The notes beneath the pieces are model-generated. The model was given only the letters and a program-made list of their open reading frames with translations, made no database searches and was not told the origin of the DNA. From Nocardia puris (GTDB lineage Bacteria; Actinomycetota; Actinomycetes; Mycobacteriales; Mycobacteriaceae), in contig NZ_QNRE01000018.1 in assembly GCF_003315035.1 (NCBI RefSeq), positions 1 through 64,000 on the forward strand: 64,000 nucleotides of DNA, given 5' to 3'. The stretch's first letter is position 1. Each line of letters opens with the position of its first letter. Shown here one piece after another: positions 16,518 through 28,066 of the stretch. The translations under genes and the position numbers were made by a program.

Positions 16518-16781
16518 TCAGTCATCCAGACGATCCGCTCCGAAGGCACAGTCGATCGCAGTGCGCTCTGTCGCCCCATCCGCAGTACCACCGAAACGGG
16601 CAAGGCGCGCTTTGAGATCCGCGGTGGACACGTCCCGCGCCTGCCGGATCGGGCGGAGCTCCCCCACCGGATGCCCGTCGCGGGTGATGATGAAGTCCTG
16701 CCCCGCTTCGAGCGCGTCAATCACTCGATCGCAACTGTTCCGCAGCTCAGCCTGACTGATTGTCCTGGTCACAGAAGCCAT
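16518..16781 (-). CDS. VapB/Phd-type antitoxin, orphan
   Basis: An 87-residue antitoxin: N-terminal DNA-binding part (TRTISQAELRNSCDRVIDAL), a DFIITRDGHPVGELRPIRQ core and a C-terminal toxin-binding tail ending FGADRLDD. ATG 16781 (MASVTRT) is chosen by comparison with the family. The C-terminal half is almost the same as the damaged antitoxin at 7320-7592. No PIN-domain gene follows; the 300 bases downstream hold no toxin frame. It may be a leftover of a deleted pair or neutralise a relative in trans. Confidence 0.7.
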   Translation of the reverse strand: MASVTRTISQAELRNSCDRVIDALEAGQDFIITRDGHPVGELRPIRQARDVSTADLKARLARFGGTADGATERTAIDCAFGADRLDD

Positions 16782-16894
16782 GATGACGGCAATGCTTTCT
16801 GTCGACGCATCGACCGCGCGGAGATTCGAAAGTGAGATCGTTGATCTTCCACTAGACAAGCGATCGACGGTCCGAAGCTGCAGGGTCAAACACC

Positions 16895-17771
16895 TTAGAT
16901 GACGCGTTCGAGCGCCGCCCGCCCTATCGGCCCCCAGTGCGGCTTACCACCGGGCAGGCCTCGATCTCCGTTGTGCCCCATGTGGATCAGGAAGAAGCTC
17001 TTCAGGGCGGCCAGGCCGCGGGCGCGGCGGATCGTCGCTTCGTCCGCTCGCGCGTAGCTGTCGAAGAAGTGGGCGGCGGTGCCCGCGGGGAGCAGCACCC
17101 AGGCGGCGAGATCCAGAGCTGGGTCGCCGGCGAACATGTCGCCGAAATCGACTATGCCCGAGAGGGTTCCGTTGGAGACGACAACGTTGGCTGGATGGGG
17201 GTAGCCGTGCGGCCACAGAGGTGGGCCGGCCCACGCGGGTGCCCGACGGCGTCGTTCCAGATTGATCGGAGGGCGGCGGCGATGTCTTCGGGCGCGAAGG
17301 TCTGGACGTAGTTCTCGAAGGTGACCGTGTAGTGCCCGGGGTGGGCTCCGCGGTCCGTGGCGACCGGCGCGTCTGCGGGTGCTTCCACGTGGAGCGCTCG
17401 GAGGAATTCCGCCAGCGTCTCGGCCGCATGGCGGCCTCGGTGAATCATGCTGTGGTCGAGCGGCTCCCCGGGAATCCAGGTCATGACGGTCCAGTGCTTG
17501 GGGAAGCGATCGGAGGGTTCGCCGACTCGCACGGGGTGGGTACAGGCAGCGGCAGGCGCGGAGCCAGTACGGGGAGCCACCGCCGTTCGTGGAGCTGATG
17601 TTTCGGCGTGGAGTCCATGCGCTGCCTGCGCACGACAAGCTCGTCGCCGAGGCGCCACATCTGGTTGCCCCAGCCGCCCGCCACCTCGCGGATGGTCAGG
17701 CCCGCGAGATCCGGATGCTGGTCCGCCAAGAGGGCGCGGACGAGGCTCGCGGTGATCTGGATGTCGGTCAT
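16895..17771 (-). pseudogene. Aminoglycoside-phosphotransferase (APH) family pseudogene
   Basis: The protein is spread over three frames: 17771 to about 17530 (MTDIQITASLVRALLADQ, EVAGGWGNQMWRLGDELVVR), about 17530 to 17210 (HWTVMTWIPGEPLD, HVEAPADAPV, YVQTFAPEDIAAAL) and about 17210 to 16895 (PLWPHGYPHPANVVVSN, GIVDFGDMFAGDPALDLA). APH kinases need an HGDxHxxN catalytic loop; here its aspartate is tyrosine (HGYPHPAN), while the metal-binding DFGD is kept. Two frameshifts plus a lost base residue mean the gene is dead. Its natural substrate is unknown. Confidence 0.8.
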
Positions 17772-18128
17772 CCGAAGTCACTGTACCGACGCGGCAGTCC
17801 GAGTCGCGGATCAGAGACTTCTCGACGGCACGGGCTGGCGGCCGAAGTGGAACAGCGTAGGACGTTTCCGGATGGCGCTCGGACCACTGCGCTTTCGGAA
17901 GCGGACCGCGCGGAGCGACGGCGACGGCGACGGCGACGGCGCACCTTCCGGCATAGCGGCAGCATTCCGAATCACATTCGGCCCGAATCGATTCCGCCAG
18001 TGATCGTTCGGTCGACGGTGGTGGCCGCTAGCGCAGTTCCCTCGGAACCGACGGGCGGTGAGCGCCCCCATCAGCTCCCCCGCCCAGCCCCAAGGTGTCC
18101 GATCGCCCAGCCGGGCGCAGCCCTCCTG
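17772..18128. other. Non-coding stretch with a short tandem repeat
   Basis: No gene is seen. Positions 17915-17938 hold four tandem copies of GCGACG, and 17976-17988 is a 13-base palindrome (ATTCGG-C-CCGAAT). The stretch lies between the APH relic and the convergent end of the tetR gene and may mark the right edge of the accessory region. Confidence 0.4.
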
Positions 18129-18665
18129 TCACCTCCGCGCCAACCGCAGCAAACCTGCACGCAGGTCGGCACGAGGAGCCGAAACATCCAACTCCAACAG
18201 CGCGGTCTCGGCGATCGCGGCGACCAGCAGCACGGCGACCGGCACGGGATCGGCCCAGCCGAGGGCTTCGAGGTCGGCACGCAACAACTCGGCGGCAGCG
18301 GCGTTGCGGGCGGCCACCGCGGTGTGCAGCCCGGCGTCGGTGCGGGCCTGGACGAGCAGGCCCTTGGTCGCGGGTTCGGCCAGACAGCCGTCGAGGTAGG
18401 TGGTGATGATCGCGGTCAGGCGGGCTTCGCCGGGCTCCAGACCGGCGATGGCGGTCGTCACCTGGTCGGCGAGGTCGTCGTGGAAAGCGCCGTGCAGCGC
18501 GAGCAGGTAGGCCTCGCGGCTCGGCCAGTGCTGGTAGAAGCTGCCCTTGGCCATGCCCGCCTCGGCGGTGATCGCGTTGACCGACAGTTTGCCGAGGTTC
18601 TCGGTGGCCAGCAGGTGGCGGCCCGCGCCCAGCAGTGCGCGGCGGCCGGGCTCGGCGGACCTCAT
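18129..18665 (-). CDS. TetR-family transcriptional regulator
   Basis: A 178-residue TetR protein: DNA-binding helix-turn-helix at about 25-50 (LSVNAITAEAGMAKGSFYQH) and an all-helical ligand domain with the TetR_C-type GLLVQARTDAGLHTAV region. Its ATG overlaps the hydrolase stop (ATGA), so the two are one transcript starting upstream of the hydrolase, where an 18-base perfect palindrome lies. Autoregulation of the pair is the natural reading; the inducer may be the hydrolase substrate or product. Confidence 0.85.
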   Translation of the reverse strand: MRSAEPGRRALLGAGRHLLATENLGKLSVNAITAEAGMAKGSFYQHWPSREAYLLALHGAFHDDLADQVTTAIAGLEPGEARLTAIITTYLDGCLAEPATKGLLVQARTDAGLHTAVAARNAAAAELLRADLEALGWADPVPVAVLLVAAIAETALLELDVSAPRADLRAGLLRLARR

Positions 18666-19507
18666 GAACTCGCCTCGGCACGAGCGGCGAGGAATTCGCT
18701 GACCGCGCCGAGGAATTCGGCCGGACGCTCGGCGAATGGTTCATGCCGAGCGTCGAGCAGGGCGATCTCGGCGTGCGGGAGGGCGCGGGCGAGGCCGCGC
18801 CGGTTCAGCAGCCACGGGTTCATGGGGTCGCGGCGGCCCCAGACCGCCAGGATCGGCAGCTCGGGCAGCAGCGGACCGTCCGCGGGTAGGTCGAGCCGAG
18901 GGTCGTCGAGGCTGCGCCACAGTCGGCGATAGACCGCGAGCCGCACCGGATCACGCGGAATCCCTTTCGCCCGTTCGAGAATGGGCCGCACGCCCTCGTG
19001 ACGCGCGGAACCCAAGTACATCCTGGCGCAGGGAACCACGGCCCAGCGCGCCACAGCCGGGTGCGCCATCACGCGAAACAGCGCTCTGGTCAACAGGTTC
19101 AGCGGCACGAACCCGGCCGACTGCACCAACACCAACCCCCGGATCCGGTCCCCGGCACGCTGCGCCAACCGCACGGCGGCATAGGCCCCGACACTGTTCC
19201 CGAGCACGGTGAACGATCGAAATCCGCTGTCGGACAAGGACTCCACAACCTCATACGCGACATCGGCGAGCGCATCGACGGTCAACCCATCGGCAGCCGA
19301 CGACCCGCCATAACCCGGCCAATCGACAGCCGCGATCGACCAGGCCTCCCCCAACGTCGCGGCGATCGGGTCGAAATCACGGTGATCACCCGGATTCGCA
19401 TGCAGCAGTAGCAATCCCGACGCATCGCCCGGCGATCTACCGCTCAGGTGCACGACCACTTCCCCGTAAGCCGTCGACACGGTGCGGGTGTCCCCAGCGA
19501 TCTCCAT
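18662..19507 (-). CDS. Alpha/beta-hydrolase
   Basis: A 281-residue alpha/beta-hydrolase. The nucleophile elbow is LGNSVGAYAAVRL (Ser at about 107), the oxyanion segment is LLLHANPGDHRDFD, the acid is in VWGRRDPMNPW and the catalytic histidine in DARHEPFAERP. A helical cap separates the core halves (about 130-200). Esterase, epoxide hydrolase and C-C hydrolase members share this fold; none can be chosen. First gene of a two-gene operon with the TetR gene. ATG 19507 fits the family start; the longer open frame upstream is not supported. Confidence 0.8.
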   Translation of the reverse strand: MEIAGDTRTVSTAYGEVVVHLSGRSPGDASGLLLLHANPGDHRDFDPIAATLGEAWSIAAVDWPGYGGSSAADGLTVDALADVAYEVVESLSDSGFRSFTVLGNSVGAYAAVRLAQRAGDRIRGLVLVQSAGFVPLNLLTRALFRVMAHPAVARWAVVPCARMYLGSARHEGVRPILERAKGIPRDPVRLAVYRRLWRSLDDPRLDLPADGPLLPELPILAVWGRRDPMNPWLLNRRGLARALPHAEIALLDARHEPFAERPAEFLGAVSEFLAARAEASS

Positions 19508-19523
19508 GAGCCGACCGTACCGA

Positions 19524-19541
19524 TGACCGACCGGTCGGTCA
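19524..19541. promoter_or_regulatory. TetR operator (18-base perfect palindrome)
   Basis: TGACCGACCGGTCGGTCA is a perfect palindrome ending 17 bases upstream of the hydrolase start. It is GC-rich and symmetric like many actinobacterial TetR operators and is the obvious site for the regulator encoded second in this operon. Confidence 0.72.
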
Positions 19542-19714
19542 AGGCTCGATGCGCTGCGACTGACCCTCCCACTCAACGTTCGAGCGGGCACAACGACGCT
19601 GCCCCCGAGCCGTGACCGTCCCGGGACAGATTCACCACCGAACAAGGTGGCCGCCGACACCACACCGCAGAACATCGACCGCCGCCAACCCCGACAGCCG
19701 ATCGATCCGCACAC

Positions 19715-19759
19715 GCACGATCGGCGATCGGTGGACAGTCCACCGATCGCCGATCGTGC
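19715..19759 (-). terminator. Perfect 21-base inverted repeat, terminator
   Basis: GCACGATCGGCGATCGGTGGA is followed by a 3-base spacer and its exact complement, 12 bases after the DoxX stop. It is followed on the reverse strand by non-coding sequence. Strength and placement fit a transcription terminator; it could act in both directions. Confidence 0.75.
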
Positions 19760-19770
19760 TTAGGAAATTC

Positions 19771-20205
19771 TCACCGCGAGAGCGCGTTGCGCAGGTCGGT
19801 GATCGAGGCGCGGCGCTCGTAGGCGATCCAGGCGAAGATCGCGGCGAGCACGAGGGGGAAGATCGCCATCTCGGGCAGGTCGGCGATGAATGCCTGGGAG
19901 CCGGCGGCGAGGATGGTGAGGACGGTCAGGCCGGCGGCGGCGAGGGCGCTGAGCTTGGGGACCATGAGGCCGATGCCGCCCGCGACCTCGACGACGCCGA
20001 TGAAGACGAGCAGCGCCAGCGGGATGGTCATGTTCTGCGGCGGGTTCTCCATCAGCACGTGCGGGATCACGAGCTTCGGGCCGCCGGAGGCGAGGATGAA
20101 GAACAGGCCGAGCACGATCTGCAGGGTCCACAGGACGCGGTTGTGGATCTTGCCGGGGCGGGCGGTGACGTCGGTGGCGAACGGGGCGGCGGCGGTGGTG
20201 GTCAT
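19771..20205 (-). CDS. DoxX-family membrane protein
   Basis: A 144-residue protein with four membrane segments (about 25-45, 58-80, 84-105, 112-132), starting at ATG 20205 behind GAAGGA. WTLQIVLGLFFILASGGPKL and VAGGIGLMVPKLSALAAAGL are typical of DoxX/DoxD-like proteins, which associate with redox or detoxifying enzymes in the membrane. Partner unknown. Monocistronic, followed by a strong terminator. Confidence 0.82.
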   Translation of the reverse strand: MTTTAAAPFATDVTARPGKIHNRVLWTLQIVLGLFFILASGGPKLVIPHVLMENPPQNMTIPLALLVFIGVVEVAGGIGLMVPKLSALAAAGLTVLTILAAGSQAFIADLPEMAIFPLVLAAIFAWIAYERRASITDLRNALSR

Positions 20206-20312
20206 GGCTGGTCCTTCTGGTCGGGTGCGCCGGGTTGGTAGCGCGTTCAAGGGATAGGACGGGCCGCCTGCCGAGGATTCATCGCTGTGCCCGAAAGTTT
20301 TTTCCCGGCCCC

Positions 20313-21404
20313 CTACCGCAGGCTCGCGCAGTGCTTCCGCTCCGCGGTCGAGAACCGTTGCAGATACCCGGCGAGGGAACCGATCGCTTCGCCCGCGGCC
20401 TTCTTCCAGCCGATCGGCAGGGGATCGGATTTCCAGCGTTCGACCCACGCGCGCACGTCGCGCTCCACCGTCTCCCCGCTGCCGTGCGAGACGCAGTGCA
20501 CGAGTTGGTCGGCGAGCAGGGCCATCCAGCGCTCCGCGCGGTCGAGCCAGGAGATTCCCGCCGGGGTGAAGTGCGGGTGGAAGCGCGGGTGAGCTGCCAG
20601 CCACTCCTGAACGATGGAGGTCCGGTTGGTCGCGTAGTTGTTGCACACCACGTGGACGTCGAGTTCGGCGGGCACCCGCGCGTCAACGCTGGCAAGGAAT
20701 TTCGTGAACTCGACCGCTCGGCGCGTGCGGCGTGATTCGGCGAGGCGCTCGCGGTGCCCGGTGCCGAAGACGGCGACGAGGCCTGCGGTGCGACGCGGAC
20801 GCTCACGGGTGCGAGGTTCCGACGACCGAGCACCGGCGAACATCCGCCCGCCCGACTCCCGGTCCGTGCACAGCACCACCGCCTTCTCCGACGCGTTGCG
20901 GTAGAGCCCGACGATATCGACGACATTGTCCAAAAATGGCGGTGCCACAGGAATCTTGAACCACCCGGCCAGATGCGGCGCGAAGCCGAAACGCCGCCAG
21001 ATCCGGCCGATCGTCGATTTCGACAATCCGGTGCGCGCGGCCATCGACGCCCGGGTCCAGCGCCTCGAATCGGCCGGGACCTGCTCCAATGTCAGCGTCA
21101 CCACCTGCCGAATTCGGTCCGGCGGGATGGATTTCGGGCGGCCGGAGCGCGGCTGGTCGTCGAGTCCGGCGAGTCCGCGCTCGATGAACCTTTCCCGCCA
21201 TTTCGCCACCGTAGGGGCGGAAACGCCGAGCCGGGCCGCGACATGACTGTTGCGGGCGCCGGGTTCGGCACACGCGAGCACGATCCGGCACCGCAGCGCG
21301 TAGGCCTGCGTCGATGTCGCCGCCCGCGCACGGTGCAGCAAAGCGCGACGCTCGGTAGCCGTTACTGTAAGTTCGCCATTCTTCGGCCGTCCGATATGCA
21401 CCAT
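20313..21404 (-). CDS. IS630-family transposase-like protein with a lost catalytic residue
   Basis: A 363-residue uninterrupted frame. The N-terminal half has two helix-turn-helix units (HVAARLGVSAPTVAKWRERF, MAARTGLSKSTIGRIWRRFG). The DDE part keeps the first Asp (VLCTDRESG) and the final acid (SWLDRAERWMALLADQ), but the second Asp is Asn (DVHVVCNNYATNRTS, family VMDNYATH). The segment after the first Asp also diverges from the usual DEKSQIQALDR. The protein is probably transposition-incompetent yet not frameshifted. No terminal repeats were found. It stands divergent from the NRPS operon; ATG 21404 is chosen over a TTG at 21422. Confidence 0.75.
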   Translation of the reverse strand: MVHIGRPKNGELTVTATERRALLHRARAATSTQAYALRCRIVLACAEPGARNSHVAARLGVSAPTVAKWRERFIERGLAGLDDQPRSGRPKSIPPDRIRQVVTLTLEQVPADSRRWTRASMAARTGLSKSTIGRIWRRFGFAPHLAGWFKIPVAPPFLDNVVDIVGLYRNASEKAVVLCTDRESGGRMFAGARSSEPRTRERPRRTAGLVAVFGTGHRERLAESRRTRRAVEFTKFLASVDARVPAELDVHVVCNNYATNRTSIVQEWLAAHPRFHPHFTPAGISWLDRAERWMALLADQLVHCVSHGSGETVERDVRAWVERWKSDPLPIGWKKAAGEAIGSLAGYLQRFSTAERKHCASLR

Positions 21405-21600
21405 CCGCCCGAATCTTACCAATACTCAACGAACTTCGGGCGCGATCCTTTGGAACACTGCCCAGTGAAGCCGGGATTTCTCTGGGCTGTTGCCCAAAAC
21501 AGCGCGGTCATACAGTCGACCGCACCGCCGACCGGCCTGGTTGACCACGAGGTCCCTGAACAAAAGTCGAATTGTTTTCTGAACAAAAAGGTTTCGAGCT
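21405..21600 (+). promoter_or_regulatory. NRPS-operon upstream region with a direct repeat
   Basis: The 196 bases before the NRPS are AT-richer than anything nearby. CTGAACAAAA occurs twice, at 21556-21565 and 21579-21588, 23 bases apart, i.e. about two helical turns, ending 12 bases before the predicted TTG start. Such spaced direct repeats suit a dimeric activator or repressor. No IdeR/DmdR-type iron box was seen. Confidence 0.4.
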
Positions 21601-25397
<3,797 letters not shown>

Positions 25398-25401
<4 letters not shown>

Positions 25402-27050
25402 TCAGCGACCTTCGCGCACTCGCCCGCACCCACGGTGACCGCGAGGCCGTCCTCGTCCTGCCCGACCGCGGCGACGAACTCGACCGAATCACCTACGGCG
25501 CACTGGATCTGGACGCCCGCCGGATCGCCGCGGCGTTGCAGCGGCGACTGGAACCAGGCGCAAGGGTCGTGCTCGCCTACCCCACCGGAATCGAATTCGT
25601 GCGCGCGTTTCTCGGCTGCCTGTACGCCGGGGTGGTGCCGGTCCCCGCGCCGTTGCCGCTCTCGCCGCGCAGCGGCAAGCAGCTGACGCGGTTGCGGGGG
25701 ATCATCGCTTCCTGCCGGGCCGCGCTGATTCTCGCTCCCGACGGCTACACCGAATTGCTCAGTGAGACAGGCATTCCGGCGTCGACAGCTCCGCGCGGAC
25801 GGGCCGAGGACTGGACGCCGCGTGCGGAACGCCCGGAGGAGATCGCCTTTCTCCAGTTCACCTCGGGCTCGGTCGGTGACCCGCGCGGCGTCGTCGTCAC
25901 CTACGGTGCGCTCGCGGCCAATACCGATCTGATCCATCGGCACTACGCGTTGCCGGATGGTTTCCACGTCGGCAGCTGGCTGCCCCTGTATCACGATATG
26001 GGCCTGATCGGCGCGGTGCTACTGCCCCTGCGTTTCGGTGGACGGGCGACCCTCCTGTCCCCCACCGCCTTCCTGCTCGACCCGTATCGCTGGCTGCACA
26101 TGATCGACGTGCACGACGTATTCATCAGTCCGGCACCGAATTTCGCGTACGACCTGTGCGTCCGGCGGATCCCGGCGAGCAAGGCGGCCGGACTGGATCT
26201 CTCCCGGTGGCGGGCCGCGCTGAACGGCGCCGAACCGGTGCGCGCCGCGACGCTGGCGGCGTTCGCCGACTGCTTCGCCGCGGCGGGGTTCCGGCCCGAG
26301 TCGTTCAGCCCCTGCTACGGCATGGCGGAGGTGGGCCTGTTCGTCACCGGCACGCCGAACGACGAGCCCCCGGTGGTGTCGCGCATCAGCGCCGAAGCGC
26401 TCGAGCAAGGTGCGTTCGTCCCGGATGCCGCCGGGGTGCCGATGGTCAGCTCCGGCCCGGTGCCCGACCACTACCGGCTGACGATCGCCGATCCCGGCAC
26501 CGGCGAGCCGGTGGACGAGGGGCGCGTCGGCGAGATCCGGCTGTCCGGTCCCAGTGTGGCACCGGGCTACTGGGGGCAACCGGTCTTCGGACCGGAACTG
26601 CGCACCGGTGATCTCGGCACCGTCCACGACGGTCAGCTGTATCTGACCGGCAGGCTCAAGGAACTCATCATCATCCGCGGGCGAAACTTCTACCCGCAGG
26701 ATCTGGAATACCTGCTGGGCCAAGTGGATTCGAGCTTCGAGGGCGGACTGGCCGCCGCGTTCTCGGTACCGGCCCAGGACGAGGAGCACATTGTCGTGGT
26801 GCAGGAGGTCCGGACCGATCACGGCGATCTCGACGGACTGGCGCTGAAGGCCAAGGCGGCGCTCGCCGAGCTGGCGACGGTGACGATCGCCGGGGTCTGC
26901 CTGGTCCCGCCCGGCGCGATCCGGCGCAGCACCAGCGGCAAGATCCGGCGACTGCACATGCGCAAGCTGTTCCGTGACAACACCTTGAATGCCACGCACG
27001 AGGAGCTGGACCCGGTGCTGCGCCGTACCTACCGAAAGGCCCCGTCGTGA
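25398..27050 (+). CDS. Fatty acyl-AMP ligase (FAAL)
   Basis: A 550-residue adenylate-forming enzyme of the FAAL/FadD32-like group: FLQFTSGSVGDPRGVVVTY (AMP loop), SWLPLYHDMGLIGAVLLPL, PNFAYDLCVRRI, SFSPCYGMAEVGLFVTG and TGRLKELIIIRGRNFYPQDL are all typical, and the last shows an intact C-terminal domain. FAALs activate a fatty acid as acyl-AMP and load it on a carrier protein without CoA. The likely acceptor is the ACP encoded last in the cluster. ATG 25398 overlaps the NRPS stop, and its own stop overlaps the next GTG, so all are coupled. Confidence 0.9.
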
Positions 27051-28066
27051 ACGACTTACCGAAGACCGTCGACACCGTGATCGTCGGCGCGGGGAAAGCG
27101 GGGCTGGCGACCGCCTACCACTTGCAAAGGGCGGGAGCGGATTTCGTCGTACTGGACGCGGCGGATCAGCTCGGCGAGCCCTGGCGGACCCGGTGGGACT
27201 CGATGACGTTGTTCACCTCGGCGCGCTTCTCCGCCCTGCCGGGGGCCGCCTTTCCGGGCGACCCGCACCGCTACCCGCACAAAGACGAGGTCGCCGATTA
27301 TCTGGAGCAGTACGCGGATCGCTTCCGGCTGCCGGTGCTGCTCGGCCGGCGCGTGGATTCCCTGCGGAAGGTGGACGGCGAGTTCCTGCTGTCCCTCGGC
27401 GGGGAGACGTGCGCGGCCCGCAAAGTCGTCGTGGCCACCGGTGCGTTCCAGCAGCCCTGGGTGCCGCCGGTCGCGGCCGAACTCGACCACGGGATCGTCG
27501 CGCTGCACTCGCACGAGTACCGCAATCCCGGACAGGTCCGGCCGGGAACGGTGCTGGTGGTCGGCGGCGGCAACTCCGGCACCCAGATCGCCGACGAACT
27601 GTCGGCCACCCATCGGGTCGTGCTCAGTCGCGGCGCGCCCCTGCCTTCGATACCGCAGCAGGTTCTGGGCCGGGACGTGTGGACCTTTCTCCGGCCGCTG
27701 CTGCGCTTGCCGGTCGTCGGTCCCCTGCGCAAACCGGATCCGGTGATCGGGGCGCCGGCCGATCTGCTGTCGCGGGTGCAGCCCGTCGGCCGGATCGAGT
27801 CGGTGGACGGCGCCGCGCTCGTGACCGCCGACGGCACCCGCATCGAACCGGACACGGTCATCTGGGCGACCGGCTATCGCGACGATTGGAGCTGGTTCGA
27901 CCGGTCGCTGCTGGGCGAGGACGGCAAGCCCGCGCACGTCGCCGGGATCGGCGCGGTGCCGGGCCTGTATTTCGTCGGGTTGTACCGGTTGCGCAGCCGC
28001 GGGTCGGCGCTGCTCGGATTCGGCGGGCGCGACGCGGCCCGCATCGCCGAGGCGGTGCTGCGGTGA
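27047..28066 (+). CDS. Flavin-dependent monooxygenase (FMO/CzcO-like)
   Basis: A 339-residue flavoprotein with an FAD Rossmann motif near the start (VIVGAGKAGLATAYHLQR), an NADPH motif at about 165-180 (VLVVGGGNSGTQIADEL) and the ATG-type segment VIWATGYRDDWSWFD near the end. This layout fits NADPH-dependent FMOs and their YUCCA/CzcO relatives, which oxidise N, S or C atoms. In this cluster it may hydroxylate the acyl chain, oxidise nitrogen or sulfur, or dehydrogenate a thiazoline; the sequence does not decide. GTG 27047 overlaps the FAAL stop; the stop overlaps the next GTG. Confidence 0.82.
   Translation: MNDLPKTVDTVIVGAGKAGLATAYHLQRAGADFVVLDAADQLGEPWRTRWDSMTLFTSARFSALPGAAFPGDPHRYPHKDEVADYLEQYADRFRLPVLLGRRVDSLRKVDGEFLLSLGGETCAARKVVVATGAFQQPWVPPVAAELDHGIVALHSHEYRNPGQVRPGTVLVVGGGNSGTQIADELSATHRVVLSRGAPLPSIPQQVLGRDVWTFLRPLLRLPVVGPLRKPDPVIGAPADLLSRVQPVGRIESVDGAALVTADGTRIEPDTVIWATGYRDDWSWFDRSLLGEDGKPAHVAGIGAVPGLYFVGLYRLRSRGSALLGFGGRDAARIAEAVLR

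Noticed and set aside
17915..17938. GCGACG repeats as a CRISPR array
   Set aside because: Four direct 6-base units without spacers; a simple tandem repeat.
21405..21600. Iron-box (IdeR/DmdR) control of the NRPS cluster, implying a siderophore
   Set aside because: No 19-base palindrome of the TTAGGTTAGGCTAACCTAA type was seen, and the cluster lacks transport genes and a salicylate or hydroxamate arm.
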